A DNA stretch of 64,000 nt from Affinirhizobium lemnae. GTDB lineage: Bacteria > Pseudomonadota > Alphaproteobacteria > Rhizobiales > Rhizobiaceae. Below the pieces are notes generated by a model, which worked only from the letters and a program-made list of their open reading frames with translations, had not been told where the DNA came from and searched no databases. How positions within the stretch are numbered: position 1 is the first letter of the stretch; the number at the start of each line of letters is the position of its first letter. The stretch covers positions 62,001-126,000 of the forward strand of contig NZ_JALJQZ010000011.1 in NCBI RefSeq assembly GCF_022968395.1, read 5' to 3'. A program made the translations under genes and the position numbers. Below are positions 36,223 to 44,848 of the stretch, piece after piece.

Positions 36223-37719
36223 ATGAACGAAGCCGCGCGCAAACTTGCGCCCGCTCTCTCTAACGAGCCTCACTACCGCGAAGCCCCAAGCAATCTTGAG
36301 GCAGAACAGGCTCTGCTGGGCGCGATCCTGGTCAATAATGACGCCTATTATCGCGTTTCAGACTTCCTGAAGCCGGGTCATTTCTATGAACCGCTGCATC
36401 GTAAGATTTTCGAGGTCGCAGGCGATATCATTCGCATGGGCAAGATCGCCCATCCGGTGACAATCAAGACCTTTCTTCCCGCCGAAACCAAGGTCGGCGA
36501 TCTGACGCTGGCGCAATATCTCGGTCGTCTAGCCGGGGAAGCTGTCACTATCATCAACGCGGAAGATTATGGCCGCGCGATCTACGATCTGGCGCTGCGC
36601 CGCGCGCTGATCACCATTGGCGAAGACATGGTCAACATCGCCTATGACGCGCCGCTGGACATGCCGCCCCAGACACAGATCGAAGACACGGAACGGCGCT
36701 TGTTCGAACTGGCGGAAACCGGCCGCTACGATGGCGGCTTCCAGAGCTTCTCTGACGCCGTGGCACAGGCCATAGACATGGCCGGTGCTGCCTTTGAGCG
36801 AGACGGCCATCTTTCCGGCATTTCGACCGGAATTATGTCGCTGGATGCGAAGATGGGCGGGCTGCAACGTTCCGACTTGATCGTTCTTGCGGGACGCCCT
36901 GGCATGGGCAAGACCTCGCTTGCCACGAACATTGCTTACAACATTGCCGCAGCCTATGAGCCAGAAGTACTGCCGGATGGTTCCTTCAAAGCCAAGAATG
37001 GCGGCGTTGTGGGCTTCTACTCGCTCGAAATGTCGTCAGAACAGTTGGCGACCCGTATCATCTCAGAACAGACAGAGGTTTCTTCTTCGAAGATCCGCCG
37101 CGGTGATATTACCGACGCCGATTTCGAGAAGCTGGTTGCCTGCAGCCAGATGATGCAGAAGGTACCGCTTTTCATCGACCAGACCGGCGGTATTTCCATC
37201 GCCCAGCTCTCCGCCCGCGCCCGACGCCTGAAGCGCCAGCGCGGACTTGATGTTCTGGTCGTGGACTATATTCAGCTGATGACCGGCTCCGGCAAATCCG
37301 GCGAAAACCGCGTGCAGGAAGTGACGCAGATTACGACCGGCCTGAAAGCACTCGGCAAGGAACTGAATGTGCCGATCATAGCTTTGTCCCAGCTCTCGCG
37401 TCAGGTGGAAAGCCGGGAAGACAAACGTCCGCAGCTTTCCGACCTTCGTGAATCGGGCTCAATCGAGCAGGACGCGGACGTGGTGCTCTTCGTGTTCCGC
37501 GAAGAATATTATGTGAAGAACATGGAGCCACGCGATCCGAACGATCCCAAATACTCCGAATGGGAACAGCATATGGAGAAGGTGAAGGGTACGGCTGACG
37601 TGATCATTGCCAAGCAGCGTCACGGACCGACCGGCACGGTCAAGCTCGCCTTCCAGTCCGAGTTCACGCGCTTTGCCGATCTGGCTGACCCGAGTTTTAT
37701 TCAGTACGAAGAACATTAA
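36223..37719 (+). CDS. dnaB: Replicative DNA helicase DnaB
   Basis: The hexameric helicase that unwinds DNA at the replication fork. The 498-residue protein has an N-terminal domain ('PSNLEAEQALLGAILVNNDAYYRV') and a RecA-like C-terminal domain with Walker A 'GRPGMGKTS' near residue 225, 'GFYSLEMS', Walker B 'VLVVDYIQLM' and the arginine-rich 'SQLSRQVESREDKRPQLSDLRESGSIEQDAD'. ATG 36223 gives the normal start; the longer frame from 36118 is outside the family. No intein is present. Confidence 0.97.
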   Translation: MNEAARKLAPALSNEPHYREAPSNLEAEQALLGAILVNNDAYYRVSDFLKPGHFYEPLHRKIFEVAGDIIRMGKIAHPVTIKTFLPAETKVGDLTLAQYLGRLAGEAVTIINAEDYGRAIYDLALRRALITIGEDMVNIAYDAPLDMPPQTQIEDTERRLFELAETGRYDGGFQSFSDAVAQAIDMAGAAFERDGHLSGISTGIMSLDAKMGGLQRSDLIVLAGRPGMGKTSLATNIAYNIAAAYEPEVLPDGSFKAKNGGVVGFYSLEMSSEQLATRIISEQTEVSSSKIRRGDITDADFEKLVACSQMMQKVPLFIDQTGGISIAQLSARARRLKRQRGLDVLVVDYIQLMTGSGKSGENRVQEVTQITTGLKALGKELNVPIIALSQLSRQVESREDKRPQLSDLRESGSIEQDADVVLFVFREEYYVKNMEPRDPNDPKYSEWEQHMEKVKGTADVIIAKQRHGPTGTVKLAFQSEFTRFADLADPSFIQYEEH

Positions 37720-37875
37720 TGCTTGAAGATGCGCGCCGCGATCCCAATCGGGGCGTTTCACCACAATGATCTCTTGCTGCGAAACATTGTGCATGACTGC
37801 AGAATAGACGTGTTCGTTATGATCGTCTTGAACAAAAGTGATAGGGTCCGCACGACGTAGCAGAAGGATCCAAGA

Positions 37876-39042
37876 ATGCCCGACACCGAGCCGCTGATCG
37901 AAGAAGCCGATCCGTTCGACATTGCTCCGGTGCGCCTGACCGTCGATCTGACGGCTTTGGCCGAGAACTGGGTCGAGCTTTCCAAACGCTCCGGTCGCGC
38001 AAGAACCGGCGCCGTGGTGAAGGCTGATGCCTATGGGCTCGGCATCGAAGACTGCGGTCTGACACTCTACGAAGCCGGGGCGCGGGACTTCTTCGTGGCC
38101 GCCGCTTCGGAAGGTGCAACGCTTCGTGCCTATGCGCCTGATGCCAGGATCTTCGTTCTGTCAGGCATCTGGCCCGGACAGGAGCGCCTGTTTCTGGAGC
38201 ACGACCTGGTGCCCGTTCTCGCCTCTGAAGAGCAGATGACGCATTGGATGTCGTTGATCGCCGAGGTGGGCGCCTATCCCTGCGCAGTGCAGGTAGACAC
38301 TGGCTTTAACCGGCTCGGGCTTTCCTTTGACGACGCGATGGCCCTGGCGCAGGATGTTTCTCGCCCGACGAGTTTCGATCCGGTGCTCCTGCTCTCCCAC
38401 CTGCACACAGCCGATGCTGCCGATGCGGAGGCGACACGCAACCAGCTTGATCTTTTCCAGCAGGTTAGCTCCGCTTTCGAAGGTGTTGAATCAAGCCTCT
38501 CGGCGTCGGCCGGAATTTTCCTCGGACCGCGTTATCACTTCGATCTCACGCGACCCGGAATAGCACTTTACGGAGGCAAGGCCTCGCTGGCGATGGAACG
38601 ACCTCTAAGGACCGTAGCGACGGCGGAGGCACGCATTGTGCAGATCCGGGATGCAAAAGCAGGCGAGACAGTGAGTTATGGCGGTACGCACCGGCTTCTC
38701 CGCGACAGTCGGCTTGCTGTTGCTTCCGTTGGATATGCAGACGGCTATATGCGTTCGCTATCAGGCTCAGGTGTTCCCTTGCGCAACGGAACAGCAGGCG
38801 GCGCTGCTGCCGCGTTTGGCGGGTACAAGCTGCCGGTTCTTGGGCGCATCACCATGGATCTGACGGTCTTCGATGCAACGGATCTACCCAGCGGAGCTCT
38901 GCGAACCGGCGATTATGTCGAACTTGTCGGGCCGAACATGCCGCTGGATGACGTTGCAGAAGCAGGCGGCACCATTGGCTACGAACTCCTGACAGGTTTC
39001 GGCCTGCGCTATGAGCGTCGATACACCGGCGACGAGGTCTGA
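37876..39042 (+). CDS. alr: Alanine racemase
   Basis: PLP enzyme that makes D-alanine for peptidoglycan. The 388-residue protein has the PLP lysine at residue 49 ('AVVKADAYGLG'). 'QVDTGFNRLGL', 'RPGIALYGG' and the second-domain 'SYGGTH...VASVGYADGYMR' region with the catalytic Tyr of the partner subunit follow, as do 'VLGRITMDLTVFDATD' and 'GYELLTGFGLRYERRY'. Next to dnaB and radA, as is common in Rhizobiales. GAAGGA upstream supports the start. Confidence 0.95.
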   Translation: MPDTEPLIEEADPFDIAPVRLTVDLTALAENWVELSKRSGRARTGAVVKADAYGLGIEDCGLTLYEAGARDFFVAAASEGATLRAYAPDARIFVLSGIWPGQERLFLEHDLVPVLASEEQMTHWMSLIAEVGAYPCAVQVDTGFNRLGLSFDDAMALAQDVSRPTSFDPVLLLSHLHTADAADAEATRNQLDLFQQVSSAFEGVESSLSASAGIFLGPRYHFDLTRPGIALYGGKASLAMERPLRTVATAEARIVQIRDAKAGETVSYGGTHRLLRDSRLAVASVGYADGYMRSLSGSGVPLRNGTAGGAAAAFGGYKLPVLGRITMDLTVFDATDLPSGALRTGDYVELVGPNMPLDDVAEAGGTIGYELLTGFGLRYERRYTGDEV

Positions 39043-39052
39043 GCTGACCGAT

Positions 39053-39078
39053 CCTCTTGCAAACTTGCTGCCAAGAGG
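39053..39078 (+). terminator. Hairpin after alr
   Basis: Stem CCTCTTG (39053-39059) / CAAGAGG (39072-39078) with a 12-nt loop, 10 bp after the stop. No T run follows, so it may stabilise the 3' end rather than terminate. Confidence 0.4.
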
Positions 39079-39142
39079 GTACGAGAACAAAACATGATCA
39101 AAACAGGCCGTTAATTCCGAGGCCTTCAAGCATTGGATAGTC

Positions 39143-40543
39143 ATGGCCAAGGCAAAAACCCAATTCGTCTGCCAGAACTGCGGCACGGTGCACACGCGCT
39201 GGGCCGGGAAGTGCGATGGATGCGGCGAATGGAACACGATCATCGAGGATGATCCTCTGGGCGGCATCGGCGGGGGTCCGGGCAAGACACCCAAGAAGGG
39301 CCGTGCCGTTGCGCTGACGACGCTTTCCGGGGAAACCGAAGAGGCGCCTCGCGTTCAAACGGGCATCAGCGAGCTGGACCGCGTGACAGGCGGCGGTTTC
39401 GTGAGGGGCTCTGCGGTGCTGGTCGGCGGCGATCCCGGCATCGGTAAATCCACCCTGCTCATGCAGGCGGCAGCGGCCCTTTCCAGACGCGGGCACAGAA
39501 TCATCTATGTCTCCGGGGAAGAGGCCGTGGCGCAGGTCAGGCTTCGGGCACAGCGCCTTGGTGCGGCGTCCACCGATGTGCTTCTGGCTGCCGAAACCAA
39601 TGTGGAAGATATCCTTGCCACGCTTGCCGAGGGCAAGCGGCCTGACCTCGTCATCATTGATTCCATCCAGACATTGTGGAGCGATATTGTCGATTCGGCA
39701 CCCGGTACGGTGACGCAGGTGCGCACGGGTGTTCAGGCCATGATCCGATTTGCCAAGCAGACCGGTGCCGCCATGGTTCTGGTGGGCCATGTGACCAAGG
39801 AGGGTCAGATTGCCGGACCGCGCGTTGTGGAGCACATGGTGGACGCCGTTCTCTATTTCGAAGGCGATCGCGGCCACCACTACCGGATCCTGCGGACGGT
39901 GAAGAACCGCTTCGGACCGACCGATGAGATCGGCGTCTTCGAAATGTCCGATAAGGGCCTGCGGGAGGTAACAAACCCATCCGAACTTTTCCTTGGCGAA
40001 CGCAATACCAAGGCCCCCGGAGCCGCCGTTTTCGCCGGAATGGAGGGAACGCGTCCGGTTCTGGTTGAGGTTCAGGCGCTCGTGGCACCAACGTCGCTTG
40101 GCACGGCACGCCGTGCAGTGGTCGGATGGGATGGCTCCCGGCTCGCCATGATCCTGGCCGTTCTGGAAGCGCATTGTGGCGTTCGGCTCGGACAGCACGA
40201 TGTCTACCTTAATGTGGCGGGTGGATACAGGATCAGCGAACCGGCTGCGGATGTTGCCGTGGCCGCGGCCCTCGTCTCGTCGCTTACCAGCACGCCCTTG
40301 CCCGTCGATTCGGTCTTCTTCGGTGAGGTAAGCCTTTCGGGAGCGGTGCGTCCTGTTTCACAAACCGCGCAACGTCTGAAGGAAGCGGAAAAGCTTGGTT
40401 TTGCACGCGCGACACTGCCTTCATCCTCTGCCGAACTGCCGAAGGGTCGCAAGGGCCTGACCGAAATCGAAGGGCTACCCGATCTCGTGGTGCAGATTGC
40501 AGGCTCCGCGCGCAAGCTCGGCAAGCAGACAGATGAGGATTGA
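39143..40543 (+). CDS. radA: DNA repair protein RadA
   Basis: A RecA-like branch-migration helicase for recombination intermediates. The 466-residue protein has a four-Cys zinc finger (Cys10, Cys13, Cys24, Cys27), Walker A 'GGDPGIGKST' near residue 95, 'YVSGEEA', Walker B 'LVIIDSIQT', the RadA signature 'KNRFGPTDEIGVFEM', and a C-terminal Lon-protease-like domain ('DVYLNVAGGYRISEPAADVAVAAAL'). ATG 39143 starts directly before the zinc finger. Followed by cvpA and purF on the same strand. Confidence 0.97.
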   Translation: MAKAKTQFVCQNCGTVHTRWAGKCDGCGEWNTIIEDDPLGGIGGGPGKTPKKGRAVALTTLSGETEEAPRVQTGISELDRVTGGGFVRGSAVLVGGDPGIGKSTLLMQAAAALSRRGHRIIYVSGEEAVAQVRLRAQRLGAASTDVLLAAETNVEDILATLAEGKRPDLVIIDSIQTLWSDIVDSAPGTVTQVRTGVQAMIRFAKQTGAAMVLVGHVTKEGQIAGPRVVEHMVDAVLYFEGDRGHHYRILRTVKNRFGPTDEIGVFEMSDKGLREVTNPSELFLGERNTKAPGAAVFAGMEGTRPVLVEVQALVAPTSLGTARRAVVGWDGSRLAMILAVLEAHCGVRLGQHDVYLNVAGGYRISEPAADVAVAAALVSSLTSTPLPVDSVFFGEVSLSGAVRPVSQTAQRLKEAEKLGFARATLPSSSAELPKGRKGLTEIEGLPDLVVQIAGSARKLGKQTDED

Positions 40544-40666
40544 TCTTCCCCCGGCGTCGCCACTGTTGTAAGAGGTGCGCAAAATTCTTGCCTTTCTGCG
40601 GAGTTCCGCTAAGGCCACATCATGCATCCCCGCCGCGGGACCGGTCAGTCTTGGAGTAGATCATCT

Positions 40667-41248
40667 ATGCCCATCACGATTTTTGACGGCATTGTTCTTG
40701 GCGTCACGCTGTTTTCGGCGGTTCTCGCCATGGTTCGCGGCTTCTCCCGCGAAGTGCTGTCCATCGCAAGCTGGGCGGGTTCCATCGCGGCAGCCTATTA
40801 TCTGCACCCGCTGCTCCTGCCCTATGCCAAGAATTATACAGCCGACGACCGTATCGCTCTTGCCGGATCCGCAGGCGTCATCTTTCTCGTTGCGCTGATC
40901 ATCATCACTTTCATTACGACACGCATTGCCGATTTCATCATCGACAGCCGCATCGGCGCGCTGGACCGCACGCTCGGCTTCCTGTTTGGGGCAGCGCGCG
41001 GCATTCTGCTGCTCGTCGTTGCCGTCGCCTTCTGGAACTGGCTGGTCGATGTCAGGTCGCAGCCTGCCTGGGTTACGCAGGCCAAGTCCAAGCCGTTCCT
41101 GGATACGCTCGTTGCGCGGCTTGAGACCGTTCTGCCGACGGATATCGAGCCTCAGATCCGCGCGCGCATCCTGGGACGTGGCGAGGCGAAGGGCAATGAG
41201 GCGGCTCCATCTGACGAAGCTCCGAACGCACCTGTTACAAATAATTGA
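40667..41248 (+). CDS. cvpA: CvpA family membrane protein
   Basis: A 193-residue inner-membrane protein with four hydrophobic segments in its first ~130 residues, beginning 'MPITIFDGIVLGVTLFSAVLAMVRGFSREVLSIASW', the family hallmark, and a polar C-terminal tail. CvpA was found through colicin V production and is linked to purF in many bacteria, as here. Later work on the family points to envelope integrity. GGAG precedes ATG 40667. The frame from 40622 is an extension without support. Confidence 0.93.
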   Translation: MPITIFDGIVLGVTLFSAVLAMVRGFSREVLSIASWAGSIAAAYYLHPLLLPYAKNYTADDRIALAGSAGVIFLVALIIITFITTRIADFIIDSRIGALDRTLGFLFGAARGILLLVVAVAFWNWLVDVRSQPAWVTQAKSKPFLDTLVARLETVLPTDIEPQIRARILGRGEAKGNEAAPSDEAPNAPVTNN

Positions 41249-41308
41249 CGAACCTGGACTACCGAGGGAAGCCAAAAGCCTCCATTTGTGTTACAAACCC
41301 ATGACAGA

Positions 41309-41356
41309 AGGCCGGATAATGTTCCTTGCGAACCCTACCGGCCTCTTTCAATTTTT
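41309..41356 (+). terminator. Terminator-like hairpin between cvpA and purF
   Basis: Stem AGGCCGG (41309-41315) / CCGGCCT (41338-41344) with a 22-nt loop, followed by CTTTCAATTTTTT. It would reduce read-through from cvpA into purF. Confidence 0.5.
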
Positions 41357-41379
41357 TCTGAGTTGGCAAGGACCTGCAG

Positions 41380-42870
41380 ATGAATCAGCCGGTTTCGCAT
41401 GACGCATTCCATGATCTTGATGGTGACACCCTGCATGAAGAATGCGGCGTGTTTGGTATTCTCGGTCATCCCGATGCAGCAACACTGACAGCCCTCGGCC
41501 TGCATGCCCTTCAGCATCGCGGTCAGGAAGCAGCGGGTATCGTGTGCTTCGATGGAACACAATTCCATACTGAAAAGCATATGGGTCTGGTGGGAGACCA
41601 CTACACCAACCCCGCAACGCTGGCGAAACTGCCGGGTGACATGGCGATTGGCCACACGCGCTATTCGACGACCGGCGAAGTTGCTTTGCGCAACGTGCAG
41701 CCGCTGTTTGCAGAACTCGAAGTCGGCGGCATTGCGGTCGCCCACAACGGCAATTTCACCAATGGCCTGACCCTGCGTCGCCAGTTGATCGCCGGTGGCG
41801 CCATCTGTCAGTCCACGTCCGATACGGAAGTGGTTCTGCACCTCATCGCCCGCTCCCGCTATACATCGACAACGGATCGCTTCATCGATGCCATCCGCCA
41901 GATGGAAGGCGGCTATTCGATGCTGGCGCTGACCCGCACGAAGCTGATTGCCGCACGCGACCCCACGGGCATCCGCCCGCTGGTCATGGGTGAACTCGAT
42001 GGCAAGCCGATCTTCTGCTCGGAGACCTGTGCGCTCGATATCATCGGCGCGAAATACGTTCGTGATGTCGAGAACGGCGAGATCATCATTTGCGAAATCC
42101 AGCCGGATGGTTCGATCGAGATCGATTCGCGCAAGTCTCCGACAGCGCAGCCGGAACGCCTCTGCCTGTTCGAATACGTGTATTTTGCCCGTCCGGACTC
42201 GGTCGTCGGCGGTCGCAGCGTCTATGTCGCCCGCAAGAACATGGGCATCAATCTCGCCAAGGAAGCGCCGATCGAGGCTGATGTCGTGGTGCCCGTGCCG
42301 GATGGCGGCACACCTGCGGCACTTGGCTATGCGCAGGAAAGCGGCATTCCATTCGAATACGGCATCATTCGCAATCATTATGTCGGTCGTACATTCATCG
42401 AGCCGACGCAGCAGATCCGCGCCTTCGGTGTGAAGCTGAAACATTCGGCCAATCGGGCCATGATCGAAGGCAAGCGGGTCGTGTTGGTGGATGATTCCAT
42501 CGTTCGCGGCACGACGTCGCTGAAGATCGTGCAGATGATCCGCGATGCAGGCGCCAAGGAAGTGCACTTGCGTGTGGCTAGCCCGATGATTTTCCATCCG
42601 GATTTCTACGGTATCGATACGCCGGATGCGGAAAAGCTTCTGGCAAATCAATATGACGGCGTGGAAGCCATGTGCCGCTATATCGGCGCAGACAGCCTGC
42701 AGTTCTTGTCTATCAACGGTCTCTATCGTGCCGTTGGCGGTGAAGACCGCAACCCGGCCCGTCCGCAATTTACCGACCACTACTTTACCGGCGACTATCC
42801 GACGCGCCTGCTTGACAAAGCAGCCGAGACGATGGGACGGAAGGTTTCGGTTCTCGCCAGCAACGGCTGA
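41380..42870 (+). CDS. purF: Amidophosphoribosyltransferase
   Basis: First committed enzyme of purine synthesis: moves the amide nitrogen of glutamine onto PRPP. The 496-residue protein carries a 21-residue propeptide before the N-terminal nucleophile Cys22 ('EECGVFGI'), showing that maturation by propeptide removal is expected. The Ntn glutaminase domain is followed by a phosphoribosyltransferase domain with the PRPP loop 'VVLVDDSIVRGTT'. A perfect 11-bp hairpin follows 4 bp after the stop. Confidence 0.97.
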   Translation: MNQPVSHDAFHDLDGDTLHEECGVFGILGHPDAATLTALGLHALQHRGQEAAGIVCFDGTQFHTEKHMGLVGDHYTNPATLAKLPGDMAIGHTRYSTTGEVALRNVQPLFAELEVGGIAVAHNGNFTNGLTLRRQLIAGGAICQSTSDTEVVLHLIARSRYTSTTDRFIDAIRQMEGGYSMLALTRTKLIAARDPTGIRPLVMGELDGKPIFCSETCALDIIGAKYVRDVENGEIIICEIQPDGSIEIDSRKSPTAQPERLCLFEYVYFARPDSVVGGRSVYVARKNMGINLAKEAPIEADVVVPVPDGGTPAALGYAQESGIPFEYGIIRNHYVGRTFIEPTQQIRAFGVKLKHSANRAMIEGKRVVLVDDSIVRGTTSLKIVQMIRDAGAKEVHLRVASPMIFHPDFYGIDTPDAEKLLANQYDGVEAMCRYIGADSLQFLSINGLYRAVGGEDRNPARPQFTDHYFTGDYPTRLLDKAAETMGRKVSVLASNG

Positions 42871-42874
42871 GACA

Positions 42875-42904
42875 ATCCGGCAGAGCGGATCGCCTCTGCC
42901 GGAT
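42875..42904 (+). terminator. Hairpin after purF
   Basis: Perfect 11-bp stem ATCCGGCAGAG / CTCTGCCGGAT with loop cggatcgc. There is no strong T run, but the stem is stable and lies between purF and the SDR gene. Confidence 0.6.
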
Positions 42905-42923
42905 CATTCATAGTGGGACGGAT

Positions 42924-43664
42924 ATGAGCATTGACTTGAAGGGCAGGATCGCGCTGGTCACCGGCGCGTCGCGTGGTATCGGCTATTTCACGGCACTGGC
43001 GCTCGCCAAAGCCGGTGCGCATGTGATTGCCTGTGCACGCACGGTGGGCGGCCTTGAAGAACTGGACGATGCCATTCAGGCAGCAGGCGGCACGGCGACC
43101 CTCGTTCCCTTCGACATCACAGACATGCAGGCAATCGACCGGCTGGGAGCTTCGATTTTCGAGCGCTGGGGCAAGCTGGACATTCTCGTCGCCAATGCCG
43201 GTATTCTGGGCGTCATTTCCCCACTCGGCCATGTCGAAGCAAAGGTCTTCGAGAAGGTCATGCTGACGAACGTCACAGCGACATGGCGGCTCATTCGCTC
43301 GGTCGAACCGCTTCTTTTGAAGTCGGATGCGGGGCGTGCCCTGCTGCTTTCCTCTGGCGTTGCCAATGATGCCCGTCCCTTTTGGGGTGCCTATGCCACT
43401 AGCAAGGCGGCTGTCGAAATGCTGGGGCGCACCTGGGCGGCGGAAACCTCGCATACCAAGCTCTGCGTCAACAACGTCAATCCTGGAGCCACCCGCACAG
43501 CCATGCGCGCGCAGGCCATGCCGGGTGAAGATCCGAAAACCGTTCCGCACCCTTCCGAGGTCGCGGAAAAGCTCCTGCCGCTCTGTGCCCCGGACATGAC
43601 GGAAACCGGCCGTCTTTATGTGGTCCGCGAGGGTAAATTCGTAGACTATAAATTGCCGGAATAA
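42924..43664 (+). CDS. Short-chain dehydrogenase/reductase (SDR) family protein
   Basis: A 246-residue Rossmann-fold oxidoreductase with cofactor motif 'TGASRGIGYFTA', 'ANAGIL', and the catalytic Ser ('LLSSGVAN'), Tyr and Lys ('GAYATSKAA'). The acidic/neutral residue after the second strand ('CARTVGGLEEL', with Arg) suggests NADP(H). The substrate is unknown; the pattern 'NVNPGATRTAMRAQAMPGEDP' is shared with the YciK-like group of SDRs, often beside purF or cysS in Rhizobiales. Coding runs close to the EamA gene (30 bp), so they may be co-transcribed. Confidence 0.88.
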   Translation: MSIDLKGRIALVTGASRGIGYFTALALAKAGAHVIACARTVGGLEELDDAIQAAGGTATLVPFDITDMQAIDRLGASIFERWGKLDILVANAGILGVISPLGHVEAKVFEKVMLTNVTATWRLIRSVEPLLLKSDAGRALLLSSGVANDARPFWGAYATSKAAVEMLGRTWAAETSHTKLCVNNVNPGATRTAMRAQAMPGEDPKTVPHPSEVAEKLLPLCAPDMTETGRLYVVREGKFVDYKLPE

Positions 43665-43693
43665 CTCCGGCAGCCGCGTTTCAGACAGTTCTC

Positions 43694-44581
43694 ATGCGCC
43701 CTCGCGACATCCTCGTTTACATTTTTCTTTCGGTCGCATGGGGTCTTTCCTTCCTGCTGCTGCTGCATGTCATTGCAGCCTTCGGCTGGGTCGGATCGGT
43801 AACATTCCGTTGTCTGCTGGCGGGGGCACTTCTGCTGGGTCTCGCGCGGATTATGGGACGCAAGCTGCGGTTCCCGGCGAGTTGGAGGCCACTCGCCGTT
43901 GTCGGTGCGACAACAGTCGCCGGACAGCTCATCGGTATTTCCTACGCCACGCCGCTGATCGGCACCGCCATGGCGGCGATCTTCGTTGCCACGATACCCC
44001 TGTTTTCCATGGTGATTGCAAGAGTGTGGGGGACAGAGCTCATCACGCCTTCGCGCGTTGCCGGGCTTGCCCTGGGAACCATTGGCATCATCATGCTCGT
44101 CGGTTTTCCAGCTGTGCCTGTCGACCGGAATTTCATTCTCGGCTGCGTTGCCATGGTCTTCAGCACCTTCTGCGCGGCCTTTGGCAGCAATTATGCCAGC
44201 CGTTACCTGAGCGACACCGGCCCTTGGGAAGTGACGATCGGCGCCTTCCTGTTCGGCGGGGTCATGGCACTGCCACTCCTGTTTCTCGTTCCGGTTCCGG
44301 GTGTGCCACACGCCATCGATTATCTCTATCTGCTTGTTCAGGCCGGCGTGATGAGCGCCCTCACCTATGTGCTGTATTTCGGCCTCGTCAGCAGCATTGG
44401 CGCCACGCGCGCGATCAGCGTCGAGTTCGTGGTTACGGTGATTGCGGTGCTTGTGGGAGCCTTCGCCCTCAATGAACCCATCACCATCCTGCAATTCATC
44501 GGTGGTGCGGTTATCATTGCAGGATGTGCACTGGTACTCGGTATTTTTCCCGCCAAGGACAAGATCCCGCTTCAGCCTTGA
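43694..44581 (+). CDS. EamA/DMT family transporter
   Basis: A 295-residue membrane protein with ten predicted helices arranged as two EamA repeats (about residues 5-135 and 148-285). The start 'DILVYIFLSVAWGLSFLLL' and the 'LNEPITILQFIGGAVIIAGCALVL' end are typical of DMT exporters of metabolites or amino acids. The substrate is not known. It is separated from cysS by an intergenic region with its own promoter and leader peptide. No terminator was found directly after the stop. Confidence 0.87.
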   Translation: MRPRDILVYIFLSVAWGLSFLLLLHVIAAFGWVGSVTFRCLLAGALLLGLARIMGRKLRFPASWRPLAVVGATTVAGQLIGISYATPLIGTAMAAIFVATIPLFSMVIARVWGTELITPSRVAGLALGTIGIIMLVGFPAVPVDRNFILGCVAMVFSTFCAAFGSNYASRYLSDTGPWEVTIGAFLFGGVMALPLLFLVPVPGVPHAIDYLYLLVQAGVMSALTYVLYFGLVSSIGATRAISVEFVVTVIAVLVGAFALNEPITILQFIGGAVIIAGCALVLGIFPAKDKIPLQP

Positions 44582-44664
44582 GCTTCTCTCGCGCGCCTGC
44601 GGCCCGCTAGAAAGAATATTCTGTCGGGATCGGATCCGGCGAACGTTTGCGCCTTGACGCCCCC

Positions 44665-44693
44665 TTGACCATCCCTGCCTGTCGCGCCATAAG
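44665..44693 (+). promoter_or_regulatory. Promoter of the cysS leader
   Basis: -35 TTGACC (44665-44670), 17-bp spacer, -10 CATAAG (44688-44693). Transcription is expected near 44700, only 0-3 nt before the leader ATG at 44703, so the leader ORF would be leaderless or nearly so. Confidence 0.6.
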
Positions 44694-44702
44694 CTTTGCC
44701 CC

Positions 44703-44750
44703 ATGAACAAGGCCAACTGCTGCATCATTTGCGGGATTATTATTCGCTAG
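44703..44750 (+). CDS. Cysteine-rich leader peptide upstream of cysS
   Basis: ATG 44703 opens a 15-codon frame, [15 protein letters not shown], ending at TAG 44748-44750. Three of 15 residues are Cys, all encoded by TGC, two of them adjacent, which is far above background. It sits directly behind a promoter and 98 bp before cysS. Amino-acid biosynthesis and aminoacyl-tRNA synthetase genes are often controlled by leader peptides rich in the cognate residue, and rhizobial trpL is leaderless in the same way. I infer a cysteine sensor: low Cys-tRNA would stall the ribosome at codons 6, 7 or 10. Translation is not proved by the sequence alone. Confidence 0.7.
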   Translation: MNKANCCIICGIIIR

Positions 44751-44762
44751 CGTTTCGCTGGC

Positions 44763-44843
44763 CTGGCCGTTCTCGTCTCTCGAAATTCCAAGAAGACAAG
44801 GGAACCGGTTCCGGCCGGTGGGTGAATTTCATTCGGGAGAGAC
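44763..44843 (+). promoter_or_regulatory. Switchable RNA structure controlling the cysS ribosome-binding site
   Basis: GUCUCUCGAAAUUC (44775-44788) can pair with GAAUUUC (44824-44830) and GAGAGAC (44837-44843), 14 bp in all with a 6-nt bulge, which buries the cysS Shine-Dalgarno GGGAGA. A competing helix CUGGCCG (44763-44769) with CGGCCGG (44812-44818) cannot coexist without a pseudoknot. Ribosome position on the leader ORF would choose between them. No T tract is present, so control is probably translational. Confidence 0.55.
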
Positions 44844-44848
44844 TGTCC

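Noticed and set aside
41335..42780. 481-codon frame antisense to purF
   Set aside because: purF on the plus strand has all catalytic motifs; the antisense product is rich in His, Arg, Cys and Ile with no recognisable domain.
43646..44728. 360-codon minus-strand frame over the EamA gene
   Set aside because: The product is low-complexity and highly charged (His, Asn, Arg, Glu), the mirror of membrane-helix codons on the plus strand.
44696..44848. Extended cysS start through the leader region
   Set aside because: The added residues are not family-like, and the interval is better explained by a leader ORF and RNA structure; ATG 44849 has GGGAGA in place.
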